From Paracoccus kondratievae (GTDB lineage: Bacteria > Pseudomonadota > Alphaproteobacteria > Rhodobacterales > Rhodobacteraceae): a stretch of DNA of 64,000 nt. The stretch lies in contig NZ_CP045072.1 of NCBI RefSeq assembly GCF_009301415.1, forward strand, positions 1,975,001-2,039,000. Reading direction: 5' to 3'. The notes beneath the pieces are model-generated. The model saw only the letters and a program-made list of their open reading frames with translations, was not told the origin of the DNA and did no database searches. Shown here one piece after another: positions 16,613 to 25,561 of the stretch. Made by a program: the position numbers and the translations under genes. Every line of letters starts with the position of its first letter. Position 1 is the first letter of the stretch.

Positions 16613-19308
16613 CTGCTCCTCCCCTGACCCTGTAACGGCAGGCTGAAGGCGAAACATGCGCCCTGCCCCGGCCGGGATTCCAGCCACATCCTGCCCCCCA
16701 AATTAACAACGATCTGCCGGCTGATCGGAAGACCAAGCCCGGTACCGGGGGGACGGTTGCACGCATCGCCGCCCTGCCGGAACTTTTCAAACACCGTCGC
16801 CTGATCCCCGGGCGCAACACCGGGGCCGTTGTCGCGCACCTTGACGACCAGCTCATCCCCCTGCCGCAGCAGCACGATCTGGACCCGGCCTCGCCCTTTG
16901 GGGACGAACTTGGCCGCATTCGACAGCAGGTTCACCAGCACCTGTGTCAGCCGGTCGGGATCAGCCAGCACCATGGGCACCCGCTCGGGCAGGTCCAGCG
17001 CCACCTCGGTCCCGTGTTCGCGAAACAGCTCGGCCGTGGCGCGCAGGGCAGCGGCGATCAGCGCCTTCATGTCCACGCGGGTCGTATGCCATTCTGCCAC
17101 GCCCGCCTCGATCTTGGCCAGATCCAGCACCTGATTGACCAGCCGGCTTAGCCTTTCGCTTTCCGACAGGATGATCCCCAGAAACTCGTCACGCTGAGCG
17201 GACTCGATATCGGGCGTGTCCAGCATCAGCTCAGTCAGCGCCCGGATCGAGGTCAGGGGCGTGCGCAATTCATGCGTGACCGAGGACATGAAATCATCCT
17301 TGAGCTGGTCGAGGCTTTTCAGCTTTTCGTTGGCAGCGCGCAGTTCGATGGTCGCCTCTTCCAGTTCGCGGGCATAGACGCGCACCTGCGAGGCCTCGTC
17401 GATGATCTCAAGCACATCATCAAGGCTTAGCGGTTCCTCCTGCGAAACCGATTCGACCATTACCCGGGCCGAGGCCGTGCCAATAGCCCCGGCAATCTGA
17501 CGTTCCACCCGATCCACCAGCCGTGCATCGGCGGTCAGACTGTCCAGCGCCGTTCCCGTTTCGCGCGCATGGTCACGAAACAGCGCCTCGGCCCGGGCCG
17601 CCCCCAGAAAACGCCCGGCAAGGCGGCGCAGATCCTCGGGCCGCGCCCGACCGCGCCAGAACACCGGCTGGGCCTGCCCACGCTCGAACACATCGACGAA
17701 TAAAAGCGCCTGGCTTGCCTCGCGCGCCGAGGCGCGGCCGATCAGCGACAGGCCAACATAAAGCGCAATGTTGACGAGCAGGCTCCAGAACAGCGAATGG
17801 GTCAGTTCGTCGAAACCGGAAAGGCCGAAAAGCCGTTGCGGTGCCAGAAAGGTCAGACCGAATGGGCCATCAAGGAAATCTGCCCCGATCCAGCCCGACC
17901 GGGCGACCGAAGGCAGCATCAGCGTATAGGCCCAGACCAAAGACCCACCGATCAGCCCGCCCAGCGCCCCCGCCCGCGTCGCGCCGCGCCAATACATGCC
18001 ACCCAGAAGCGCCGGGGCGAATTGCGCGACGGCGGCAAAGCTGATCAACCCGATCGAGACCAGCGCATAAGCCTCACCCGCGACGCGGAAATACAGATAG
18101 CCCAGCAGCAGCACCAAAAGGATCGCGGCCCGGCGAATATTCAGGAGCAGCCGCGTCAGGTCGCCCCCGGCCTGGGCAAAGCGCCCACTGCGCAGCAGCG
18201 CGGGCATCACCAGATCGTTGCAGACCATGGTTGAGACCGCGACCGTCTCAACGATGATCATACCCGTCGCTGCCGAAAGCCCGCCGATATAGGCCAGCAG
18301 TGCCAGCCACGCCGCCCCCTGTGACAGGGGCAAGGTCAGCACATAGCTTTCCGCCCCCGCCCCTGCGTCGCCCATCATCAACATGCCGCCGATGGCGATG
18401 GGCAGGACAAAGATGTTGATGAGCAGCAGATAAGCCGGAAACAGCCAGGCTGCGCGCAGGATGTGCCTTTCATCGACACATTCCACCACCATCATCTGGA
18501 ATTGGCGCGGCAGCATCAGCACCGAAAGCATCGACAGCAGAGTCAGCGCGAACCATTGCGCACCCTGAAATCCCTCGAATCCCAGCCCATCAAGGCGCAG
18601 CAGATTGGCAATATCAGGCTGTGCCTGCGCCCGTGCCCAGATATCGCCCATGCCTGCGAAAAGCCCGTAGGTGACAAAGACCCCCACCGCCAGAAAAGCC
18701 GCAAGCTTGACCGCCGATTCAAAGGCGATGGCGGCGACCATGCCTTCATGCCGCTCGGACAGGTCAAGGTGGCGGGTGCCAAAGACCACCGCGAAACCCG
18801 CAAGCGACAACGCCATGTAAAGCGTGCCGTCGCGCCACCAGGCCATGTCAGACTGGCCCTGCCCCCCGGTCAATGCCTCGTAACCGGCCGAGACGGCTTT
18901 CAGCTGCAAGGCGATATAAGGCAGGATGCCGACCACGGTGATCAGTGTCACCAGCGCGGCAAGCAGCGGGCTTTTCCCGTAGCGGCTGGCAATGAAATCC
19001 GCGATCGAGGTGATGCGATAGCTGCGCGCGATCCGCACCATTTTGCGCAGCACCAGCCATGCAAGCAGCATGGCCAGCATCGGCCCCAGATAGATTGGCA
19101 AGAACCAGACCCCACCCAAAGCCGCGCGGCCAATGCTGCCGAAATAGGTCCAGGCCGAACAATAGACCCCCCAGGACAGCGCATAGACCAGACTGCTGTC
19201 GATCAGCGACCGGCCCTGCCCTGCGCGGCGATCTCCATGTGCTGCGACCGCCACCAGCAGGACCAGATACCCAAAAGAGGCTGCCAGAACGAAACCGGGC
19301 TGGATCAT
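16609..19308 (-). CDS. Sodium:solute symporter-histidine kinase fusion (CrbS-like)
   Basis: 899 residues. The first ~480 form a sodium/solute symporter-like domain with about 12-13 membrane helices (YALSWGVYCSAWTYFGSIG near the start). A linker follows, then a coiled coil (ARELEEATIELRAANEKLKS), HisKA with phospho-His679 in SVTHELRTPLTS, and HATPase_c with N box NLLSNAAKF, G1 VRDNGPGV and G2 GTGLGLPIS. Start ATG at 19308 overlaps the previous stop. CrbS/CbrA-type proteins sense or gate carbon substrates; in Vibrio and Pseudomonas CrbS controls acetyl-CoA synthetase. The gene context here matches that type, so acetate or a related carboxylate is the likely signal. Confidence 0.9.
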   Translation of the reverse strand: MIQPGFVLAASFGYLVLLVAVAAHGDRRAGQGRSLIDSSLVYALSWGVYCSAWTYFGSIGRAALGGVWFLPIYLGPMLAMLLAWLVLRKMVRIARSYRITSIADFIASRYGKSPLLAALVTLITVVGILPYIALQLKAVSAGYEALTGGQGQSDMAWWRDGTLYMALSLAGFAVVFGTRHLDLSERHEGMVAAIAFESAVKLAAFLAVGVFVTYGLFAGMGDIWARAQAQPDIANLLRLDGLGFEGFQGAQWFALTLLSMLSVLMLPRQFQMMVVECVDERHILRAAWLFPAYLLLINIFVLPIAIGGMLMMGDAGAGAESYVLTLPLSQGAAWLALLAYIGGLSAATGMIIVETVAVSTMVCNDLVMPALLRSGRFAQAGGDLTRLLLNIRRAAILLVLLLGYLYFRVAGEAYALVSIGLISFAAVAQFAPALLGGMYWRGATRAGALGGLIGGSLVWAYTLMLPSVARSGWIGADFLDGPFGLTFLAPQRLFGLSGFDELTHSLFWSLLVNIALYVGLSLIGRASAREASQALLFVDVFERGQAQPVFWRGRARPEDLRRLAGRFLGAARAEALFRDHARETGTALDSLTADARLVDRVERQIAGAIGTASARVMVESVSQEEPLSLDDVLEIIDEASQVRVYARELEEATIELRAANEKLKSLDQLKDDFMSSVTHELRTPLTSIRALTELMLDTPDIESAQRDEFLGIILSESERLSRLVNQVLDLAKIEAGVAEWHTTRVDMKALIAAALRATAELFREHGTEVALDLPERVPMVLADPDRLTQVLVNLLSNAAKFVPKGRGRVQIVLLRQGDELVVKVRDNGPGVAPGDQATVFEKFRQGGDACNRPPGTGLGLPISRQIVVNLGGRMWLESRPGQGACFAFSLPLQGQGRSR

Positions 19309-19550
19309 TCGCCCTTCCTCCGGTTCCCGGCCCGGTCGCTGCGGGGCGGTCGGGCGCTGCGGGCACTGACCCATGCCAGCGCCGCAATCAGCCCGCCCCA
19401 GACCACGAACAGCACCACCGGCAAAAGTGGAAGCCCAAGGATAGTCAAAGGCTGGTCCCAGATCAGCAGCAGCGGAAAGTTGAACAGCAAAAAGCCCGCG
19501 CCGCACAGCGCCAACAGCACCTCGGGCCGGGGTCCGTCGCGCCGTCTCAT
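19305..19550 (-). CDS. Small two-helix membrane protein upstream of the symporter kinase
   Basis: An 81-residue protein with two hydrophobic helices (VLLALCGAGFLLFNFPLLLI and a second ending VVLFVVWGGLIAALAWVS) and a basic C-terminus. ATGA overlaps at both ends tie it to the DUF294 gene and the symporter-kinase. Small proteins of this kind often precede SSS-type acetate transporters (DUF485/DUF4212 types) and may be subunits or chaperones. I do not recognise the exact family. The tight coupling is the main evidence that it is real. Confidence 0.75.
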   Translation of the reverse strand: MRRRDGPRPEVLLALCGAGFLLFNFPLLLIWDQPLTILGLPLLPVVLFVVWGGLIAALAWVSARSARPPRSDRAGNRRKGE

Positions 19551-21013
19551 AGCAGATCCAACCGGTAATGCTGGCCAAGCCATTGCTTGTATTCGCGCAC
19601 GATGTTCAGCGAATCGCGCAAGGCCTGGCGCTCGAGCCGGCCCAGTTCGGACGGACGGATGCTGTTGTCAGGGGCCTGGCCACGGGCAATCTGCGCGAGG
19701 TTGCTGTCAAGCTTTAGCCCCATCATGCAATGCAGGGCGTCAGCAACGTCGCGGGCAAGCCCTGCATCGATCCGCCCGGCCCCGGCCAGCGCCGCCAGAC
19801 GGGCCTGAGTGCCCGGCAATGTGATCCCGTGTTCCAGCGCCAATGCGCGCGTGCCATGGACCAACGGAAATATCCCCAGCTTTTTCAGGTCGATCTCGGC
19901 CGCCTCGGGTCCGCGCAGACCGGGCAGACGCCGCCACCAGCCGCCCTCTGCACCGCCGTCAAACTGCCGGATCGCCAAGGCAAAACGGGCATAAAAGCTG
20001 TCGCCCCCGGTCAGGACCCGCCGCAGCCGGTCGCGCAGGGCGGCAAGCAACCGCTCGTCCCCGGCAACCGCGGCGGCGTCAAGAAAGATCGCCAGATGCA
20101 TCGGCCCCTCGGGGTCCGAGCCATGGACCCAGTCGCGGATACTGTCACCAAAGTCCTGTACGCTTTGGCACCATAACGGACGGCTTAGCATGATGCCCCC
20201 GGGACAGGGGGGATAGCCGAACGAGATCAGCGTATCGGTAAAGGCCTGCGTCACCCGCTCCAGCCCGTCAAAGCGGAATCCGTCGCGCAGGATCAGCGCA
20301 TTGTCCTGATCGGTGCGGATGATCTGCTCGGACCGGCCCTCGCTGCCCATGACGATCAGGCAACTGTTTTCCTGCAAAGGCCGGGGGGCCAGCATCTGCC
20401 ACAGCCGACGAAAGATCTGGCGGTTCAGACGGCCGACGAGCTCGGCGATGATCTCGCTTCGTACGCCATCGGCATGCAGGACGCGGATCAGCGGCTCAAC
20501 CCCGGCAGCGGCTTCGGCCAGCTCACCCGGACTACGGGCGCGCGAGATTTCGGCCGCGATCAGATGCGAGTGACTGGCCAGAAAGCTCATCAGATCGAAC
20601 TGGCTGAGAATGCCCACCACTTCATCGCCATCGCGCACCAGAACGCGATGAATACGGTGGCGCAGCATCAGCATCATCGCATCGTACAGATCGTCGTCCA
20701 CCGCCACGGACCAAGGGGTGAAGCTGGTGAAATCGCGCACCGCCAGCGCCTGTGGCGGCTCATCGCGCAGGATCGCCCGGACCAGCTGGGTGGTGGTAAA
20801 GATGCCAAGCCGCTTTCCGTCCCGCACCAGCGCATCGGTCAGGGCACGGGCCGCGAGTTCGCGGCACAACGTTGCAAGATCGGTCCCGGCATCGACCACA
20901 TATGGCTTGCGCAGGGCGGCATCGCGCACCCGCGCCGTGACCAGTGTCACCATCTCGCGCTGTTCGTGGCGCGTGCTGCGATCCGCCCCCGTCACCGCCC
21001 GCACCTCTTGCAT
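19547..21013 (-). CDS. CBS-pair / DUF294 putative nucleotidyltransferase
   Basis: Signal-transduction protein family with tandem CBS domains (about residues 25-145: DALVRDGKRLGIFTTTQLVR and RHRIHRVLVRDGDEVVGILS) and a DUF294 nucleotidyltransferase-like domain. The latter has CLIVMGSEGRSEQIIRTDQD and the substrate-binding region YPPCPGGIMLS. Here it lacks the N-terminal cyclic-nucleotide-binding domain some relatives have. The start is uncertain: in-frame ATGs occur at 21148, 21013 and 20953. I chose 21013, which leaves a short tail before the CBS pair. Homologues beside CrbS-type kinases support a shared pathway. It is the first gene of the five-gene unit. Confidence 0.85.
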   Translation of the reverse strand: MQEVRAVTGADRSTRHEQREMVTLVTARVRDAALRKPYVVDAGTDLATLCRELAARALTDALVRDGKRLGIFTTTQLVRAILRDEPPQALAVRDFTSFTPWSVAVDDDLYDAMMLMLRHRIHRVLVRDGDEVVGILSQFDLMSFLASHSHLIAAEISRARSPGELAEAAAGVEPLIRVLHADGVRSEIIAELVGRLNRQIFRRLWQMLAPRPLQENSCLIVMGSEGRSEQIIRTDQDNALILRDGFRFDGLERVTQAFTDTLISFGYPPCPGGIMLSRPLWCQSVQDFGDSIRDWVHGSDPEGPMHLAIFLDAAAVAGDERLLAALRDRLRRVLTGGDSFYARFALAIRQFDGGAEGGWWRRLPGLRGPEAAEIDLKKLGIFPLVHGTRALALEHGITLPGTQARLAALAGAGRIDAGLARDVADALHCMMGLKLDSNLAQIARGQAPDNSIRPSELGRLERQALRDSLNIVREYKQWLGQHYRLDLL

Positions 21014-21367
21014 GCGGCGGACACAGGCAAACCCATAGCCTCCGAGGAAGCACGCATGGCCCTCTTGCTCCTCCCTGCCCTTTTGACGCGCCCCGCAAGA
21101 TGCGTTCTGCGGGACGCCCACCAAGCGTTCCTCCTGCCCGCAATCCATTGATAAGCCTAACTGTGGCCTGTTCACAACAGCTTTGGCCGGACAGCTGCGG
21201 CGTGTCAGGCCGACAGGCCGGTGGTCTCCCGCGCGGCTTGCGCCAAACCATGCAGTGTTCTGGTCGAAATACTCTGAAAACGACGGCATACAGGCCGGGC
21301 TTTGCAACTGCGCCGGTCAGTCAAAAAGCCCTTGTTTCCCCGCCGCTCGCCCCATATACGGGGCAGC

Positions 21368-21457
21368 GGAGACGTGGCCGAGTGGTCGAAGGCACACCCC
21401 TGCTAAGGGTGCAGACGGGAAACCGTCTCGAGGGTTCGAATCCCTTCGTCTCCGCCA
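21368..21457 (+). tRNA. tRNA-Ser (anticodon GCU)
   Basis: A 90-nt class II tRNA. The acceptor stem GGAGACG pairs with CGTCTCC, followed by discriminator G and an encoded CCA. The anticodon loop CTGCTAA has anticodon GCT at 21402-21404, and a long variable arm (GCAGACGGGAAACCGTCTC) is present. The T-loop GGTTCGAATCC is canonical. It reads AGC/AGU codons. It marks the left edge of an accessory region with decayed insertion sequences, so it may have served as an integration site. Confidence 0.97.
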
Positions 21458-22082
21458 CACTTCCTGTTTCGGCCCAATTTAAGAACGCCAAATACCGCCG
21501 TAAACCACCGTTTCCCGCACAATATAAGCGCCCGATCAAATAGAGCGGAGCCTCGGGAGATTCATTTTCCCCTTTTTCGATAGAGCTGATTTCGCGACGG
21601 TGCACAGCCAGCGATTGCTGCGACCGATAAAGGAATTCGAAGCCACTATCGATCGCTTCGCTGGCGAAGAGGTGAGAGCGGATGGTGCATGCGGCGTTGA
21701 GCTTTGATCAGCGATCGCCGGGATTCATTGGCACGCGGCAAGTGGGGCAATCGTGTCCTATACTTCACGCCAGGCTGCGGAACTGGTGGCCTGGGTGCGA
21801 GAAGAAGCCGACTCCCTCTTGTGGTATTGCAGCGGGCCTATCGGTGATGTTGCACCCTGGATCAGCGCAGCGATGGCTATAGAAGGGTGGACGCGGTCTC
21901 TGGCACCCCGTTCCTAGACGGGTCCGTTTCCCACCGAATAGTCGCCGTTCGCGGAGTGTTTTTGACGCCGCGACAGCGGACGTTCGTTCAGTCGCCATTC
22001 CCCTCGCTTCCAGATATTTTTCTCTGATGCGCGAAGGTGCTTCGCCGCACCGGATCGTCATCAGCGCACTTCACTCTTCCAC
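21458..22082. other. No gene recognised; decayed sequence next to tRNA-Ser
   Basis: About 620 bp without a credible coding region on either strand. Short open frames occur on both strands, but none has a recognisable motif or a good ribosome binding site with family-like content. The stretch leads into a transposase remnant at 22083, and looks like eroded mobile DNA. Confidence 0.5.
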
Positions 22083-22385
22083 TGGGGAGGCCTGTCCGCA
22101 GGCCAGACCTCCGGCTACATTGGCGCGCGGGCACTGCTTGCAGACCGGGGTCATGATGCCGGCTGGTTCCGCAATGCGCTGATAGGGATGGGTATTTCGC
22201 CGTGCATCCCCTCCCGCACCGGCCGGAAAACCTCGATCCCGCATGACACCGGACTCTACCGCCTGCGCCACCGGATCGAGAACATGTTCGCACGCCTCAA
22301 GGACTGGTGCCGCATCGGAACCCGATACGACCGCTGCCCGATCCTGTCCCTCTCCGCCTGCGCCCTGGCCGCAAACGTCATATAG
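22083..22385 (+). pseudogene. IS5-family transposase, C-terminal remnant
   Basis: About 100 codons in one frame read as the C-terminal part of an IS5-type DDE transposase: GQTSGYIGARALLADRGHDA, GISPCIPSRTGRKTS, then RHRIENMFARLKDWCRIGTR and YDRCPILSLSACALAANVI. The catalytic Glu region (RIENMFARLKDW) is there but the N-terminal half with the first Asp is not found upstream. The frame stops at a TAG where related proteins continue with Phe-Trp-Leu, so the end is also altered by a point change. It is a dead fragment. Confidence 0.8.
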
Positions 22386-22476
22386 TGGTTGTGAGCCCTG
22401 ATTCTAGTTGATGGGGCCATTCAGAATATCCAAAGGTCATTCGCAGCGAGACGCCAAGCAAGGCCAGCAGGACCAG

Positions 22477-22516
22477 AGACTCCAGTCTTTCTCAGCAGAC
22501 TCCAGTCTTTCTCAGC
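22477..22516. repeat. Perfect tandem repeat, 2 x 20 bp
   Basis: The 20-bp unit AGACTCCAGTCTTTCTCAGC occurs twice with no gap. It lies between the transposase remnant and the lipoprotein gene, in otherwise non-coding DNA (22386-22638), and is probably a recent slippage or duplication event. No other feature was found in that gap. Confidence 0.8.
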
Positions 22517-22638
22517 GATATCCTGATCTCATGAGCATCCTGCCCTTGAACACCGGCGCAGCCCTCGTCCGCCTCGCGAGCGCTGGCTGATGTGTGGTGA
22601 GGGACGCGGTAGCGCGCGCCCTCATCGGTGTACAAAGC

Positions 22639-23031
22639 TCAGCTCTCAGAAAGCCGCTCAAGCTCGGGGAACGGGTGCCACGTGATGTCCGGCAGGTTGC
22701 AAAGGGAGGGGTCCAGCTTGCCTCCGGCGATCTTGCCATCCCGAATAGGGATGCCGATGCTGTGTACCCCCAGATAGCGGCCCGAAACATCCTTGCTGTC
22801 TGCACGGACGCAGACGCCCTGCAACCCATCCGGCAGCGAAGCGACGTTGGAAATCTCGGCATTTCGGATCGAAGCAGGATCATAGACCAGCTCTTTCGCG
22901 CCCGCCACGATCTCAGCTCTCAGGGCTGCACCGGGAGGCGTGGAACGCGCAATAGCCTCATCGTAATTGCTCGATATGGTGCAGGCCGCAAGCAGCAGCG
23001 GCCCGACGATCAGAATGACTTTGCTCTGCAT
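22639..23031 (-). CDS. Hypothetical lipoprotein
   Basis: A 130-residue protein with a type II signal peptide: hydrophobic VILIVGPLLLAAC, with the lipobox LLAAC giving a lipidated Cys17. The mature part has two more Cys residues (GVCVRA and SLCNLP) that could form a disulfide, and stretches such as LVYDPASIRNAEISNV that resemble a small secreted-protein family common in Rhodobacteraceae. I do not know its function. It sits between two IS5-type remnants in the accessory region. Confidence 0.65.
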   Translation of the reverse strand: MQSKVILIVGPLLLAACTISSNYDEAIARSTPPGAALRAEIVAGAKELVYDPASIRNAEISNVASLPDGLQGVCVRADSKDVSGRYLGVHSIGIPIRDGKIAGGKLDPSLCNLPDITWHPFPELERLSES

Positions 23032-23065
23032 GATCCCACCTTATCCTTCAGAAATCGTGCACAGG

Positions 23066-23823
23066 CTAGAAAGTCCTGCGGCAGGGGACAAGCGGTATCC
23101 CATCGTCTTCCAGCGTTTCTGTCAGCCGGTATACCGCAGCGCCGACCTCCGGACCGCCGCTCCACGATTGGCAAAGCAGCTCAACGCCGGGCCACGCCTG
23201 ACGAGCTAGGCCGGATCGGACATTCACCACATCCGGGGCATAGTGGCAACGAGATAAACGAAGCCCCGGAAGGTGAACGGCTCTTCGGTCGTATCGAGAG
23301 GCGAAGCGGCGGAAGTGCTTCATCTGGCTGAAGCAACGTCCGATGTGGTTGCGATGCGCACAGGCGCGCTCATCGTGCGGAATGATGATTTTACGCAAGC
23401 CGTTTGACGGGATGACCGCTTCTGCTCCGACGCTGGCAATGATTTGCCGCAAGGCTTTGCTGTCACAGACTTTATCGGCCAGCACGACATCACCGCTCTG
23501 TCCCTGCGGAAGGGACGAGGCCTGCGTAATCTCGCCGACCTGGCCGGCCGTTATGATGAACCGCAACGGTCTGCCCCGGGCATCGGCCTGCATGTGGATC
23601 CTGGTGGTCAGCCCGCCTCGGGAACGCCCCGGCGCCTGATCCCTGCCCCCTTTTCCAGATGCCGCCTGCTGATGAGCACGCACAATCGCGCAGTCGATCA
23701 TCAGATATTGATGAATATCCGGCTGTCAGCCCCGGTCCGGCCGGGATCGCCAGCTTTGCCAGCAAGCAGCGATGCGATCCTGTCCCACTGTCCGTCGCTC
23801 AGCTCATATCGTTTCGCCTCCAC
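23066..23823 (-). pseudogene. IS5-family transposase with internal deletion
   Basis: Read leftward from a GTG near 23823: EAKRYELSDGQWDRIASLLA, then GDPGRTGADSRIFINI and a stop. In the next frame at 23701, MIDCAIVRAHQQAASGKGG continues through DVVLADKVCDSKALRQIIAS and HRNHIGRCFSQMKHFRRFAS. About 40-60 residues expected between these two parts are missing. The join near 23703-23712 (CATCAATATCTGATG on the minus strand) fits a deletion between short CAAT repeats. The remainder keeps the C-terminal frame but the element cannot make a complete transposase. Confidence 0.8.
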
Positions 23824-23825
23824 TG

Positions 23826-23856
23826 ACAGGCCTCCGTGCTCAACACGGAGGCCTGT
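23826..23856. repeat. Perfect 13-bp inverted repeat (stem-loop)
   Basis: Arms ACAGGCCTCCGTG and CACGGAGGCCTGT flank a 5-nt loop CTCAA. It is 46 nt beyond the hydrolase stop at 23902 and directly ahead of the IS5-type remnant start. It lacks a T-run. It could terminate the hydrolase transcript or shield the transposase start from read-through translation, as stem-loops near insertion-sequence ends can do. Confidence 0.7.
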
Positions 23857-23901
23857 GAAGCACTCATCGGCCGATTTATGAACCTTGAATGGCGATCAGG
23901 T

Positions 23902-25179
23902 CTAGGGCAGCGTCAGCAGAACCCGCTCCACCCGCCTCAGATGCTGGTGTCCTGGCCGAAAGTCGGGGGCCAGTTCAACAGCCCTGCGAAAACTATCACG
24001 GGCGGCGTGGATCTGTTTGCGATGTTCAAGAATCAGGCCACGCTCGATATGGGCATGCGCTTCGAACGTGTCACCGGACATGAACTGTTCGTGCGCAGCA
24101 TAGGCTTCATCGAACGCACCGATCTGGCGCAGGAAGCGCGCATACCACAGCTGCGTCTCTCGCGATCTGGGGCGGTTGCTGCGAAAAAGTGCCAGGACAT
24201 CGGCGATGTCGTCTGGGGACCCGCCTCCTGAGGCGAAAGCGGTGATCGTCTTTGCGAGGGGAACGCCAAAGATCCTGTCGCCCTTTTCGGCGAACATCCG
24301 GGCTATGCCTGCCCGCGCACCCTCCAGATCGCCGTGCTGCGCCAGATAGGCGGCCTTCGCCAGGTTGATATCGACATCGTCCGGCATCGAACGCTGTGCG
24401 TAGTCCAGCACCCGCCGTTGCAGCTTGGGCCGCCGCGCCAGGCGGTTCGCCAGGGTCAGCAGGTATGAGCGATTGGTCTTTCTGGCACTGCGGATCATGC
24501 GCTGCACTGAAACAAGATCAATGTCGTCCTCAAACAGTTTACGCATGATTTTCCCAAGGACGCCCGAATCCCTTAGATAGGTCAGCACAAAGTGACCGGC
24601 ATCGGGAATCTCAAGACGATGCGGATTTGCGAATTCTTCAATAATAGAAACATGCTTTGCGTCCTCGTAATCCGGGTCAAATATCACGACCGTTTCGTAA
24701 CATTTTTTCCACGGAATTATTTCAGAGATACGCTCTTCGTAATAAGGCAAGAGTTCCCGGTAATCAGATAGCCAGCGCCTTTCTATATTCACATCCAAAG
24801 AAACGATCGGGCCACCAATAATAATCCTGTCCGGGTTCAGTATATTTGCCGCACGGACAGCCCCAAAACTACCCATAGAATATCCGAACAGGATCAGTCT
24901 CTTGGGCGCAACTCGCGCAATGGCCTCTTTGATTGCTGCAAAGACCTGGTCCACCTCCGGGCCGAGATACCAGTCGTTCTCTAACGAGCGGACCGCGATA
25001 TAGGACAGACCTTCCTTCTCCATAAGGCGAACCCCAAAGAAGTCAGCAGGCTTGGGCTCCTTGCGCTCCGCGAAGGTCACCAGCAGGATGTCTGATCCGA
25101 AATCGCGTAGAATCGCCTGATATCGCGGGCCGTCATGCAGGGGAACCGTCCCGGCAGGAAATGAAACAGGCATCTTCAT
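23902..25179 (-). CDS. Alpha/beta-hydrolase-like protein with C-terminal TPR-like repeats
   Basis: A 425-residue protein. The N-terminal ~210 residues look like an alpha/beta hydrolase: nucleophile elbow GYSMGS with Ser101, acid candidate Asp168 or Asp170 (VIFDPDYEDAKH) and His196 (IPDAGHFVL). The C-terminal half is helical with TPR-like repeats (INLAKAAYLAQHGDLEGARA; AHIERGLILEHRKQIHAARD and FRRAVELAPDFRPGHQ). There is no signal peptide. It diverges from a hypothetical gene that is followed by two glycosyltransferases, so a role in making or acylating a surface polysaccharide is plausible but not shown. The divergent gap carries matched palindromic sites. Confidence 0.7.
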   Translation of the reverse strand: MKMPVSFPAGTVPLHDGPRYQAILRDFGSDILLVTFAERKEPKPADFFGVRLMEKEGLSYIAVRSLENDWYLGPEVDQVFAAIKEAIARVAPKRLILFGYSMGSFGAVRAANILNPDRIIIGGPIVSLDVNIERRWLSDYRELLPYYEERISEIIPWKKCYETVVIFDPDYEDAKHVSIIEEFANPHRLEIPDAGHFVLTYLRDSGVLGKIMRKLFEDDIDLVSVQRMIRSARKTNRSYLLTLANRLARRPKLQRRVLDYAQRSMPDDVDINLAKAAYLAQHGDLEGARAGIARMFAEKGDRIFGVPLAKTITAFASGGGSPDDIADVLALFRSNRPRSRETQLWYARFLRQIGAFDEAYAAHEQFMSGDTFEAHAHIERGLILEHRKQIHAARDSFRRAVELAPDFRPGHQHLRRVERVLLTLP

Positions 25180-25283
25180 AATCGAATCTCTCTACCTTCT
25201 TTGTTCTGCCGCAATGAGAGCTTGCCCAAGCGATCTTTGGGCCATCATTCGCCAGAGCCCGCGCCAAATTGTCAAGTTTCCAA

Positions 25284-25296
25284 TGCCACTTTGGCA
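25284..25296. promoter_or_regulatory. Palindromic site TGCCA-N3-TGGCA (left copy)
   Basis: TGCCACTTTGGCA lies in the divergent promoter region between the hydrolase gene and the 177-residue hypothetical gene. It is followed at once by a further half-site, making TGGCATGCCA. Its exact reverse complement recurs at 25404-25416. Two symmetric copies at the two ends of a divergent control region suggest operator sites for one regulator. Confidence 0.5.
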
Positions 25297-25403
25297 TGCC
25301 ACAAAGCCAATTGCATAACATGTCTGACCTGCCCTCTGGCGGCACAGTTCCCGCGGCAGCCTCCTCAACACAGGTCATCGGGAAGCTGACGAAAATTTGA
25401 TGT

Positions 25404-25416
25404 TGCCAAAGTGGCA
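25404..25416. promoter_or_regulatory. Palindromic site TGCCA-N3-TGGCA (right copy)
   Basis: TGCCAAAGTGGCA is the exact reverse complement of the left copy at 25284-25296, 120 bp away. It lies about 145 bp ahead of the hypothetical gene at 25562. The regulator is not encoded next to it as far as I can see. Confidence 0.5.
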
Positions 25417-25561
25417 GGTGCCGTCATTGGCCGCTCTACGCTGCCTTGTTAGGCAGGTGCAACAAAAAGAAAAACCCGTATCGGCAATGTTCAGCCGGGG
25501 TGTCTTGATGTCGTTAAATTGCTGCGTTAACCATTTCACCGAACGAAACCGGGACGACCAT

